NCBI GenBank assembly: GCA_903868295.1
Contig: CAIPUQ010000354.1
Coordinates: 1-8,651, forward strand
Source of the DNA: an uncultured Roseiflexaceae bacterium
GTDB lineage: Bacteria; Chloroflexota; Chloroflexia; Chloroflexales; Roseiflexaceae
DNA: 8,651 nt
Direction of reading: 5' to 3'
Each line of letters begins with the position of its first letter. Positions within the stretch are counted from its first letter, which is position 1. The position numbers and the translations under genes were made by a program. The notes under the pieces were generated by a model. The model had not been told where the DNA came from and ran no database searches. It saw only the letters and a list, made by a program, of their open reading frames with translations. Below, piece by piece: positions 1 through 7,231 of this stretch.

Positions 1-918
1 GACCGCGTGTTTACTGACTACCGCCGGTGCCTCGACACCATCAAGCCCGATATCGTCATTCTGTGCGCTGCCACTGCAACGCACGGCGAATGGGTCGAAA
101 AAGTCGCCCCGTATGGCGTCCATATCCTTGTCGAAAAGCCTTTTGCTGCAACCCTTGCCGAAGCCGATATCATGATTGCTGCGATGCAAAAAACCGGCAA
201 AACAATGATCGTCAATTGGCCACTCGCGTGGTACCCACCACACCTTACTGCCAAACGCCTCATCGACGAAGGGGTGATCGGTACCGTGATGGAAGTGCAC
301 TACTACGACGGCAATCGTGGTCCATTGCACCATGTTGCCGACAAAATCGAAGTATCGGCAGCAGAAGTCGCCCGTCGCAAAAACGAAGCCTGGTGGTACA
401 AGAAGGCCGCAGGCGGCGGTTCGATGCTCGATTACCTGGGCTACGGCGTAACCCTGGGCACGTGGTATCACAACGGTGACAAACCCATCGAAGTAACGGC
501 AGTGGTCGACGAACCGTTCGGACTCGAAGTCGACGAGCACAGCATTACCGTGGCGCGCTATGCCAAGGGCCTCTCCAAGTACGAGACGCGCTGGGGTGCA
601 TTTACCGATCCATGGACCCATCAACCACAGCCCAAATGTGGCTTTGTGATTGTCGGCACCAATGGGACGATTGCCTCGTACGATTACGAATCAACCATCC
701 GCGTGCAGACCCGGGCAGTCCCCGAGGGATACGTGTTGCCCGTCGACGAAATTCTCGCACCGATGCAAGATCCCATCCAAAATCTCATCCACCATCTGAC
801 AACGGGTGCTGCCATCCATGGGCCGTTGTCTGTCGCGACCTGCCGCATTGGGCAACAGATTGTCGAGACCGCCGCCCTCAGTGCCAAAACCAAACAGACA
901 CAGAAGCTTGTTCCATAG
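1..918 (+). CDS. Gfo/Idh/MocA family oxidoreductase, 5'-truncated by window edge
   Basis: The reading frame is open from base 1, so the gene starts outside the window. The missing N-terminus (about 50-60 residues by family length) should hold the GxGxxG dinucleotide-binding loop. Visible residues, numbered from base 1, include the EKPFA motif (E45-K46-P47), which carries the conserved lysine of this NAD(P)-dependent sugar and cyclitol dehydrogenase family. They also include the active-site stretch GGGSMLDYLGYG (138-149). In that stretch D144 is present, but the residue four positions later is Tyr148, not the His typical of IolG-like members. Tyr at this position is known from glucose-fructose oxidoreductase and dimeric dihydrodiol dehydrogenase. 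The C-terminal alpha/beta domain appears complete. A 20-base gap separates it from the SIS gene, so it is probably in the same operon. Probable role: oxidation or reduction of a sugar-like substrate in the cytoplasm. The substrate cannot be told. The family call is firm. Confidence 0.88.
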   Translation, partial: DRVFTDYRRCLDTIKPDIVILCAATATHGEWVEKVAPYGVHILVEKPFAATLAEADIMIAAMQKTGKTMIVNWPLAWYPPHLTAKRLIDEGVIGTVMEVHYYDGNRGPLHHVADKIEVSAAEVARRKNEAWWYKKAAGGGSMLDYLGYGVTLGTWYHNGDKPIEVTAVVDEPFGLEVDEHSITVARYAKGLSKYETRWGAFTDPWTHQPQPKCGFVIVGTNGTIASYDYESTIRVQTRAVPEGYVLPVDEILAPMQDPIQNLIHHLTTGAAIHGPLSVATCRIGQQIVETAALSAKTKQTQKLVP

Positions 919-938
919 TCCATCGAGAGGAATAAACG

Positions 939-1739
939 ATGCACACCCCGGATCCCGCAGAACGATTTTTGAGTGCAGCTGAGCAGATCTTGCGTGACAT
1001 ACGGACAACACAGCTGCCTGCTATCCGTCAGGCTGCCGCGATGTGTACCGACGCCATTGCCGCGGGTGGGTTGGCGCATATGTTCGGGACGGGGCATTCG
1101 CGTATCCCTGTCGAAGAAATCTACCCGCGCCATGGCAGCTTCCCTGGATTTCATCCCATCATCGAGCTGTCGTTGACCAACCACACACAAGTCGTGGGGA
1201 ACAACGGGCAACGCCAGGCGATGTACCTCGAAAAGCTCGAAGGGTTCGGCGAAGTCATCCTGCGTAACTTTACCTTCGGCGCTCATGACTGCATGTTGGT
1301 CTTTTCGAACAGCGGCGTCAATGGCGTGGTCATCGATGTTGCGTTGGGGGCAAAAGCACGTGGTATGCCGGTGATTGCTGTCGTTTCTGCGGCTCACTGT
1401 GCGGGTTCACCCATCAAGCACAGTAGTGGAAAGCGCTTGACGGACATTGCTGATGTCACCATCGATAATTGTTCACCCCTCGGTGATGCGATGGTCACTG
1501 TTGATGGACTTGCCGAGCCCGTCGGCCCCGGTTCTTCCATCGGCTATGTCACGATTGTCAATATGTTGAAATGTCTCGTTGCCGAACAGCTTACTGCACG
1601 CGGTCAGCCACCGTTGGTGTTGACCAGCAGTACGCTGATCGGCAGTGCTGCGTCGGCTGCGTTGTTTGACGCCAGTTACGACGAATTCCGTGCCCGTATC
1701 GCACCACTCTATGGGATGCAACCGACAAAGGAGAACTGA
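939..1739 (+). CDS. SIS-domain sugar isomerase-like protein (UPF0309 type)
   Basis: This 266-residue protein has a single SIS (sugar isomerase) fold, which binds phosphosugars. The segment MFGTGHSRIPVEE (48-60) contains a GTGHS phosphate-loop-like motif followed by a Glu pair. SNSGVN (123-128) matches the second SIS phosphosugar-binding loop (the S-x-S-G type). VGPGSS (195-200) is the third glycine/serine-rich turn. Length and motifs fit the UPF0309 group rather than MurQ etherases or GlmS. Members are often found beside sugar-catabolism genes, but their reaction is generally not established. The ATG at 939 is preceded by GAGAGG at 925-930 with good spacing. The stop overlaps the next start by one base (TGATG), indicating translational coupling to the MetE-like gene. 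It may isomerise, bind or sense a phosphorylated sugar produced by the neighbouring enzymes. That is inference from context. Confidence 0.85.
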   Translation: MHTPDPAERFLSAAEQILRDIRTTQLPAIRQAAAMCTDAIAAGGLAHMFGTGHSRIPVEEIYPRHGSFPGFHPIIELSLTNHTQVVGNNGQRQAMYLEKLEGFGEVILRNFTFGAHDCMLVFSNSGVNGVVIDVALGAKARGMPVIAVVSAAHCAGSPIKHSSGKRLTDIADVTIDNCSPLGDAMVTVDGLAEPVGPGSSIGYVTIVNMLKCLVAEQLTARGQPPLVLTSSTLIGSAASAALFDASYDEFRARIAPLYGMQPTKEN

Positions 1740-2776
1740 TGAAGACGAATCCCTTACGCACCACGGTCGTCGGTAGTTATCCCTTCCCAGCCTGGCTCGA
1801 ACACGCAGCCGAAAACCTCGCGGCCTTCGGACGAGACGACATAGCGGAGCTCCAGCGCGACGCAGCCATGATCGCCATCCAGGATCAGCTGGCTGCCGGA
1901 CTCGATGTCATCACCGACGGCGAACAGACCCGCTTCGACTTCAATTTGTCGTTCTATGGATACATCGACGGTATCGCTCGCGAAGACGCCGGTGCACGCC
2001 GCTACGGGCCGCCCGCTCACGACCAACGTGGCAAACATCAAATCACGGGCGAATTACGAGCGCCGCGTGGGCTCGGTGTTGTCGAAGAATACAAGCGACT
2101 CGCAGCCCTTGCACCTGCTGGCCCGACTCTCAAGGCGAGTGTGCCTGGCCCGTATACCTTGAGTGGCCGCCTGCTGCCCAATGCCGATTATCCGAGCCGA
2201 TACGCGCTGACCGAGGCGCTCCTGCCGTTGGTACGTGCCGAACTCGAAGCGCTCGTGGCTGCAGGATGTGCCGAACTAACCGTCGACGAGCCGTCGATGA
2301 GTTGCTATGCCTTCAAGGAAGATACCGACCGACTCGTCGACATCTTCAATCGCACGGTTGCGCCGGTCGTCGGCAAAACGCGCCTATCGACCCACCTCTG
2401 CTTCGGTAACTTCAAAGGCCGTGCAGTCGGACCGCGCCAGTACGCACCGATGTTCCCGGCGTTCTATGCGATGACCGTCGACGAAATGCATCTCGAAATG
2501 GCCAGTCGCGAATTTGCAGAGCTCGAAACCATCGCTACCCTTGCCGAACACTACGATGTCGCAGTCGGGATTGTCGATGTCAAAAGCTATTACATCGAAA
2601 CCCCAGACGATATTGCACGGCGGGTACGTGCCTGCTTGCGCTATGCACCTGCAGACCGACTGGCATTTGCCCCGGACTGTGGTCTGAGCCAGACAGCGCG
2701 CTGGGCTGCCAAACAAAAGCTGGTCAACATGGTCGCCGGCGTTCACCAGGTGAAGCGCGATTTGGGATTGGCCTAG
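1739..2776 (+). CDS. Single-domain cobalamin-independent methionine synthase (MetE)-like zinc protein
   Basis: The protein has 345 residues and matches only the catalytic C-terminal barrel of MetE (the full enzyme is about 750 residues). Zinc ligands are all visible: H219 and C221 in STHLCFGNF, E253 in LEMAS, and C314 in PDCGL. They correspond to His641, Cys643, Glu665 and Cys726 of E. coli MetE. GSYPFP (12-17), DGE (60-62) and DEPSM (183-187) match the amino-acid substrate-binding motifs. However, where MetE has an Asp-Ile-His motif (catalytic His707), this protein has VDVKS with Lys282. That argues against ordinary folate-dependent methionine synthesis. The family also includes zinc-dependent alkyl/thiol transferases such as epoxyalkane:coenzyme M transferase and core MetE proteins using other methyl donors. 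AAGGAG at 1728-1733 is the ribosome site. The gene sits inside a sugar-dehydrogenase operon, so a thiol- or methyl-transfer step in that pathway is possible. The actual substrate is unknown. Confidence 0.85.
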   Translation: MKTNPLRTTVVGSYPFPAWLEHAAENLAAFGRDDIAELQRDAAMIAIQDQLAAGLDVITDGEQTRFDFNLSFYGYIDGIAREDAGARRYGPPAHDQRGKHQITGELRAPRGLGVVEEYKRLAALAPAGPTLKASVPGPYTLSGRLLPNADYPSRYALTEALLPLVRAELEALVAAGCAELTVDEPSMSCYAFKEDTDRLVDIFNRTVAPVVGKTRLSTHLCFGNFKGRAVGPRQYAPMFPAFYAMTVDEMHLEMASREFAELETIATLAEHYDVAVGIVDVKSYYIETPDDIARRVRACLRYAPADRLAFAPDCGLSQTARWAAKQKLVNMVAGVHQVKRDLGLA

Positions 2777-2793
2777 TCACGTCAGGAGCACAC

Positions 2794-3996
2794 ATGAACA
2801 TTACCATGCTCGGTACGGGGTTGATTGGTCGGAACTATACGACGGCCTTGCATGCCGGTCGGAGCCGAGATCGCGTGACAGCGGTCTATAGCCGAACCGC
2901 TGCGTCGGTGCAGGCGTTTGCCCAGGAATTTGGTATCCCGCATGCGACGACGGACATGCATGCAGCAATCACGGATCCGTCTACCGAGCTGGTTGTCATC
3001 GGTTTGCCCAATCATCTGCACGAAGAAGCAGTCATGGCAGCGGTCAAGGCCGGCAAAGGGGTGCTCTGCACCAAACCGTTGGGTCGGACCGCTGCCGAGG
3101 CATACCGGATGCTCCAGGCAGTCGAAGACGCGGGCGTTTTTCATGGCTACCTCGAGGACCTTACGTACACCCCCAAAACGCTCAAAGCGTTGGAATCGGT
3201 CCGGGCAGGAGCAATCGGCACGGTGTTGTGGGCACGGGGCAGTGAAAAACACCCCGGACCGCATCGTGCATGGTTCTGGGACAAAACCCAATCGGGCGGT
3301 GGCGCAATCATCGATATGGGCTGTCACTGCATCGAAATATCCCGCAATTTTATTGGCAAAGATATTCGTCCGGTCGAAGTGATGTGTTGGGCAGACACGC
3401 AAGTCCATCCCATCGAAGCAGAAGATCACGCTGTCGGTATGGTGCGCTACGAAAACGGCGCCATGGGACAGTTCGAAGTGAGCTGGTCGTTCCGCGGCGG
3501 CATGGACTTGCGTGACGAGGTGGCTGGCACCGAAGGGACCATTTGGCTCAATCATTGGCAACGCACGGGGTTCGAACTCTATACGGCAACCGGGCAGCAA
3601 GGCTATGTCGCCGAAAAAGCCGAAGGTGATACCGGTTGGATGTTCCCTGTGGGTGACGAACAAGCAGCACTCGGGTTTACGCCCATGTTCCATGACATGC
3701 TCGATGCCTATGAACAGCACCGGGCGCCGATGGAAACCTTCTACGACGGATATGTGGTCAACGCAATCATGGACGCTGCCTATGCATCGGTGACGTCGAA
3801 GCGCTGGGAGCCTGTCCAATTGCAGACCTGGCGTGGTCGCATTGATACCCCGCATGTATCGGTACTGCGGCAATACGACGACGAACACGTCCTCATCAAA
3901 CAGGAACGTATGCCCGACGGAGCGCTCCATATCATATTGCGCAACACCGTGAGCGGGGCGTTGGTAGAGCGCATCGCGCGTTCGGAGGGTTCATGA
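2794..3996 (+). CDS. Gfo/Idh/MocA family oxidoreductase (complete)
   Basis: This complete 400-residue NAD(P)-dependent dehydrogenase is of the sugar/inositol type. The N-terminal Rossmann fold begins at once with the glycine loop GTGLIG (7-12). The usual EKP motif appears as TKPLG (93-97), with Glu replaced by Thr but the catalytic-position K94 kept. The active-site stretch SGGGAIIDMGCHCIE (167-181) has D174 and H178, the Asp-x3-His pair seen in inositol dehydrogenase and related enzymes. A C-terminal alpha/beta domain follows, with an extra tail of about 50 residues from roughly 350 that is longer than in many family members. ATG 2794 has AGGAG at 2784-2788. The gene overlaps the following hydrolase by four bases (ATGA), so the two products are probably made together; a dehydrogenase-lactonase pair would make sense. 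It is clearly divergent from the Gfo/Idh gene at the left edge and not a recent duplicate. The substrate is not identifiable. Confidence 0.9.
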   Translation: MNITMLGTGLIGRNYTTALHAGRSRDRVTAVYSRTAASVQAFAQEFGIPHATTDMHAAITDPSTELVVIGLPNHLHEEAVMAAVKAGKGVLCTKPLGRTAAEAYRMLQAVEDAGVFHGYLEDLTYTPKTLKALESVRAGAIGTVLWARGSEKHPGPHRAWFWDKTQSGGGAIIDMGCHCIEISRNFIGKDIRPVEVMCWADTQVHPIEAEDHAVGMVRYENGAMGQFEVSWSFRGGMDLRDEVAGTEGTIWLNHWQRTGFELYTATGQQGYVAEKAEGDTGWMFPVGDEQAALGFTPMFHDMLDAYEQHRAPMETFYDGYVVNAIMDAAYASVTSKRWEPVQLQTWRGRIDTPHVSVLRQYDDEHVLIKQERMPDGALHIILRNTVSGALVERIARSEGS

Positions 3997-4823
3997 TTGT
4001 CCCCGTCGCTCGCGATGCAGAGTTTGTTGCGCAGGTGCGCCGCGCGATGCAAGATCGTGACGTCCTCACCGTCTGGTGGCTCGGGCAGAGCGGTTTTCTC
4101 GTGCACTATGACGGTGTGTGTATTGCGTTGGACCCCTATCTGTCGGATTCTTTGACCGAAAAATATGCACTAACAGCCAAACCCCATGTGCGCTTGTCGG
4201 AACGGGTCGTTGATCCCGTGCTGCTCGACATGGTGAGTCTGGTGACCTCGAGTCACAATCACACCGATCACCTCGATGCGCCGACCTGTATTGCACTTGC
4301 AAAAGCGAATCCTGCGTTGCGTTTGGCCTGCAGTGCAGCGAATGTTCATTTTGCGACGGAACGAATGGGACCCGGATTCCCAGCACTCATTGCATTGACC
4401 GAGGATGTTCCCTTTGTGCATGGGCCGTTCACCCTGCGTGTTGTTCCGGCGGCACACAACGATGTTACCCGCGACGCTGCCGGCAACCTTGCAGCCATTG
4501 GGCTTGTGATTGAGGTCGGCGGCAAGGTTCTGTATCACAGTGGCGACACGTTGCGCTATGACGGCATGGCTGAGCGGTTGCGCCACTGGCGGTGTGATGC
4601 GGCACTCTTGCCCATCAACGGGAACGATCCCGCACGTGGGGTCGCCGGCAATTTGTCTGCGGCAGAGGCTGTCGCACTCGGTCGTGATATCGACGCGCGG
4701 GTCGTTGTACCGTGCCACTACGACATGTTTGCCTTCAACACTGCTGATCCAGCGGAGTTTGTGCGGGCGGCTGGGTCACGTGGCCATGTTATGCAATTAG
4801 GAGAATCATTAACCATCCGATAA
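3993..4823 (+). CDS. UlaG-like metallo-beta-lactamase-fold hydrolase
   Basis: This 276-residue cytoplasmic protein has the metal-binding signature of the metallo-beta-lactamase fold. HNHTDH at 88-93 is the HxHxDH motif, followed by H155 in PAAHND, D185 in HSGDT and H242 in PCHYDMF. The N-terminal WWLGQSGFLV (28-37) and ALDPYLSDS (45-53) are characteristic of the UlaG branch, whose best-known member is L-ascorbate-6-phosphate lactonase. It is shorter than UlaG (about 350 residues) and is not enough alone to claim that reaction. The ATG at 3993 sits in ATGA with the stop of the upstream dehydrogenase and has GGAGGG at 3984-3989. A lactonase or phosphoester hydrolase acting on the dehydrogenase product is the simplest reading, but it is inferred from context. 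All metal ligands are intact, so an active enzyme is expected. Confidence 0.88.
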   Translation: MIVPVARDAEFVAQVRRAMQDRDVLTVWWLGQSGFLVHYDGVCIALDPYLSDSLTEKYALTAKPHVRLSERVVDPVLLDMVSLVTSSHNHTDHLDAPTCIALAKANPALRLACSAANVHFATERMGPGFPALIALTEDVPFVHGPFTLRVVPAAHNDVTRDAAGNLAAIGLVIEVGGKVLYHSGDTLRYDGMAERLRHWRCDAALLPINGNDPARGVAGNLSAAEAVALGRDIDARVVVPCHYDMFAFNTADPAEFVRAAGSRGHVMQLGESLTIR

Positions 4824-4844
4824 TCACAAGACAATCGGGTCATC

Positions 4845-6461
4845 ATGGTCCGCGTACGCATGGTACAGTTATATGTATTATGGCTGCTAGGGGTGTGGGT
4901 GACACGTGTCATGCAACGAATTTCATCACCGGTTGTATACATCTGCGCAGTGTCGTTGTTTGCGGCGGCTGCGCTCTTCTTTTGGCAGGGATGGGTAGAT
5001 GTCTCGCTCTGGGACGAAGGGTTTCTCTGGTACGGCGCCCAGCGGTTTTTGTATGGCGATGTGCCGATACGCGATTTCTATGCCTACGATGTCGGTCGGT
5101 ATGCAGTGCTCGCTGGGTTTATGTGGATATGGGGGAACACGGGGATTATCGCGCTGCGGTTTGGGCTGATGTTCGTACAGGCAGCAGTGTTGGCAGGATT
5201 ATCTGTCTATCTGTATCGTCGGGTGACCCGTCAATGGGTCCTCATCGGCGGAGTCATGGCAGTCGTCATCTGGTGGCTCTGGCCACTGTACCGGATGCCT
5301 GACTTTGCCGTGCTGGTAGTCGCATTGATAACGCTCGCACGCGTGCAGCACTACCAACTACGTGCACGCCAGGCATTCGGAGCGGGCTTGTTGTATGGCC
5401 TTGTGCTGGCTGCGGGTGGTGACCTGCGCAAGCACGGGTTGTTTTTTGTCTTGAGCCTCGTGATTATCCTCGTCATCCGGTTCATCAAGTACCGCCAGCC
5501 GCGGCGCTGGATTCGTCAAGGGACGTATGTCCTCGGCGGGGTGATGGCAGGGCTATCCCCGCTTTTGTTATATATCACGCTGACGCCCGGTCTGCTCCAG
5601 AGCTACATCCAACACATGGTGGTGGGATTTTTCGAACGAGATAGCGCCAACATTCCATTGCCGGTGCCGTGGCCATGGCTCGTGTCGTTCCAAGACCCAC
5701 GGGTCGGTCTCCGTGATCTGTGCATCGGGTTGGGGTTCGTCGCCGTAGTTTTTGTGCCGATCGTGTTGATTGCAACGGTGGTGCGGCGCGCACTTGCACG
5801 ACAGACGGTACATCCATTTGTGCAAGGTGCGATAATTTATGCACTACCGAGTATCGCGTATGCGTTCTCTCGTGCGGACCTCGTCCATCTTGCCCAAGGT
5901 GCGTTGCCTGCGCTGTTGGCAGGACTGATACTGATTATCCAAGAACGACCGCGGTGGATTGCGCCGGTGTTGGTATCTGTGTTTGTGATCAGTGCGATCG
6001 TGTACTCGCCAGTTCAACCGCGCCAGCACTGTCGGATGCTTGGTCAGTGCCGCGCCACACAGGTCGGCCCCGATATCTTATCGGTCCCAAATCAGACTGC
6101 CGATGAAATTGCGTTGCTCATCCGCATGCGCAATGATTTTGTCGCCAACGACGAGACGTTACTGATTGCGCCATTTTGGCCGGGTGCCTATGCAATGCTC
6201 GGGTTACAGGCCCCGATGTGGGATATTTATGCTATCTGGCCGCGGAGCGATGCCCAACAGCAGAGCGAAATCACGCAGATCGCTACCATTGCACCACGTG
6301 CTGTGCTTATCATGAACAAAGGAATGGACGATCGCAGCGCGTTGCGGTTTTCGTTGTCGCACCAGCTGCTGCATACATACATCCTCGAGACGTATGATCA
6401 ACTTCGCGAGTACACCACTCTTCCCGGATATTCGATTTTCCGCATCCGTGACTACGATTGA
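4845..6461 (+). CDS. Polytopic membrane protein, GT-C/PMT-like glycosyltransferase candidate
   Basis: The frame gives 538 residues with about ten to twelve hydrophobic segments in the first 390 residues and a soluble C-terminal part of about 150 residues. After the first clear membrane segment (about 29-47) comes a loop containing WDEGF (56-60, acidic pair D57-E58) and then GDVPIRDFYAYD (71-82). This resembles the acidic first extracytoplasmic loop of GT-C enzymes (PMT, ArnT), which take sugars from polyprenyl-phosphate carriers. The identification is by topology and this loop only. The start is uncertain: ATG 4845 has no clear ribosome site. ATG 4911 (residue 23, before the first strong membrane helix) has a weak GGGTGA at 4897-4902. 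The gene lies 21 bases after the hydrolase and is followed by two small SMR-like genes, as expected for a lipid-linked sugar module. An alternative is a membrane protein of unrelated function. Confidence 0.7.
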   Translation: MVRVRMVQLYVLWLLGVWVTRVMQRISSPVVYICAVSLFAAAALFFWQGWVDVSLWDEGFLWYGAQRFLYGDVPIRDFYAYDVGRYAVLAGFMWIWGNTGIIALRFGLMFVQAAVLAGLSVYLYRRVTRQWVLIGGVMAVVIWWLWPLYRMPDFAVLVVALITLARVQHYQLRARQAFGAGLLYGLVLAAGGDLRKHGLFFVLSLVIILVIRFIKYRQPRRWIRQGTYVLGGVMAGLSPLLLYITLTPGLLQSYIQHMVVGFFERDSANIPLPVPWPWLVSFQDPRVGLRDLCIGLGFVAVVFVPIVLIATVVRRALARQTVHPFVQGAIIYALPSIAYAFSRADLVHLAQGALPALLAGLILIIQERPRWIAPVLVSVFVISAIVYSPVQPRQHCRMLGQCRATQVGPDILSVPNQTADEIALLIRMRNDFVANDETLLIAPFWPGAYAMLGLQAPMWDIYAIWPRSDAQQQSEITQIATIAPRAVLIMNKGMDDRSALRFSLSHQLLHTYILETYDQLREYTTLPGYSIFRIRDYD

Positions 6462-6464
6462 GAG
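6460..6464 (+). promoter_or_regulatory. Ribosome binding site that fixes the start of the first SMR-like gene
   Basis: GAGAG lies eight bases before ATG 6473 and overlaps the stop codon of the upstream membrane-protein gene. It supports ATG 6473 over the in-frame TTG at 6458. Confidence 0.6.
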
Positions 6465-6472
6465 AAACGACC

Positions 6473-6829
6473 ATGCAGTCCAGCGCAGCCAATCGGACAC
6501 TCCGGCTTGCCGGTTTGACGCTTGTCAATACATTCGTCCAGATTGCCACCATGAGTTTGATCAAATACTCGACTGCGGTCGAAAAAACGCAATACATCGT
6601 ACTCTTTGGGTTCTATGTCGCCATTCTGGCTTTTAATGTGGGTCGATTTGTGGTGTGGGGCCGCATCCACCGCGAGTTTCCGTTGGGGATAGCCTATGCA
6701 TCATCGGCGATTATTTTCCCGTGCATTGTGTTGCTTTCGATTGTCTATGGCGAACCATTCGTGTGGCATCAGTTGGTAGGGGTTGCGTTGGTCATGACCG
6801 GTGTCGTCGCGTTGATGCGGGACGTATGA
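6473..6829 (+). CDS. Small four-helix SMR/EamA-like membrane protein, subunit 1
   Basis: This 118-residue protein has four hydrophobic segments at about 12-30, 41-62, 70-91 and 97-115, the layout of the small multidrug resistance superfamily. LGIAYASSAI (71-80) and YGEPF (92-96) match the third-helix and third-to-fourth-helix features of SMR and ArnE/ArnF proteins. The first helix has no acidic residue, so the proton-coupling Glu14 of EmrE is absent. This points to a flippase-like or substrate-transport role rather than classic drug/proton antiport. It starts at ATG 6473 after GAGAG. An ArnE-like gene follows directly, so the two products probably form a heterodimer, as ArnE/ArnF do in moving aminoarabinose-phosphoundecaprenol across the membrane. 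The cargo here is unknown; a lipid-linked sugar is inferred from the GT-C-like gene upstream. Confidence 0.75.
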   Translation: MQSSAANRTLRLAGLTLVNTFVQIATMSLIKYSTAVEKTQYIVLFGFYVAILAFNVGRFVVWGRIHREFPLGIAYASSAIIFPCIVLLSIVYGEPFVWHQLVGVALVMTGVVALMRDV

Positions 6830-6834
6830 GGAGG
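6829..6834 (+). promoter_or_regulatory. Strong Shine-Dalgarno for a GTG start
   Basis: AGGAGG overlaps the last base of the preceding TGA stop and lies five bases before GTG 6840. It decides the start of the second small membrane gene and suggests translational coupling. Confidence 0.8.
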
Positions 6835-6839
6835 TCGCT

Positions 6840-7148
6840 GTGCTCCCTTGGATTGTGCTGACGTCGGGCGTCCTCGGCGTGGTATTTGGGCAGTTCTATT
6901 ACAAACGATACAGTATGACCAAAGACCGCCGCTGGCTGGTTATTGGTCTGGTGTTGTTTTGCGCGGCGGTGCCATGCAACATGATTGCTGCGCGCGATTT
7001 GGGCATTGGCAAGGTCTATGTCGGGCAGTCATTGTCATATGTTTTGGCACCAATACTGGGTATGGTGTTTTATAACGAACCCGTTGCGCGGTCGCATTGG
7101 AAGTTTTTTGCACTCATCATGCTCGGCGTCGTTGTGTATGCCTGGTAG
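6840..7148 (+). CDS. Small ArnE-like membrane protein, subunit 2
   Basis: This 102-residue protein begins with GTG and has four hydrophobic segments. From memory of the family, FGQFYYKRY (16-24) corresponds to the GQxxxK segment after the first helix of ArnE. YNEPVARSHW (78-87) corresponds to the ArnE segment HEPVSPRHW before the fourth helix. Glu14 of EmrE is again missing. These features support an EamA-type flippase subunit of the ArnE/ArnF kind rather than a drug exporter. It lies ten bases after its partner and is the last gene of the + strand run. A paired flippase feeding the upstream GT-C-like enzyme is the likely role, by analogy with ArnEF and ArnT. The rest of an arn pathway (ArnA, B, C, D) is not in this window, so aminoarabinose itself is not implied. 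Confidence 0.75.
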   Translation: MLPWIVLTSGVLGVVFGQFYYKRYSMTKDRRWLVIGLVLFCAAVPCNMIAARDLGIGKVYVGQSLSYVLAPILGMVFYNEPVARSHWKFFALIMLGVVVYAW

Positions 7149-7231
7149 CTGCCCAAGCGCCGCCATGGTCGGATCCACTCTACCGAGCGGCCCCACGGAA
7201 GTACGATGATGCCAGTCGTATTGCCGATGCA
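7149..7231. other. Convergent intergenic region
   Basis: This 83-base gap lies between the + strand operon and the converging transporter gene. No open coding sequence or T-run typical of a strong intrinsic terminator was found. A short inverted repeat overlaps its right border. Confidence 0.6.

Noticed and set aside
684..1397. Antisense open frame of 237 codons across the first dehydrogenase and the SIS gene
   Set aside because: It crosses two convincing genes on the other strand and has no family features.
2782..3930. Long antisense open frame of 382 codons opposite the complete Gfo/Idh gene
   Set aside because: It mirrors a well-supported gene, its product is rich in Cys and His with no recognisable domain, and it has no sensible context. 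It is a codon-bias shadow.
6458..6472. TTG start for the first SMR-like gene
   Set aside because: ATG 6473 has a properly spaced GAGAG; the TTG overlaps the previous stop without a ribosome site.
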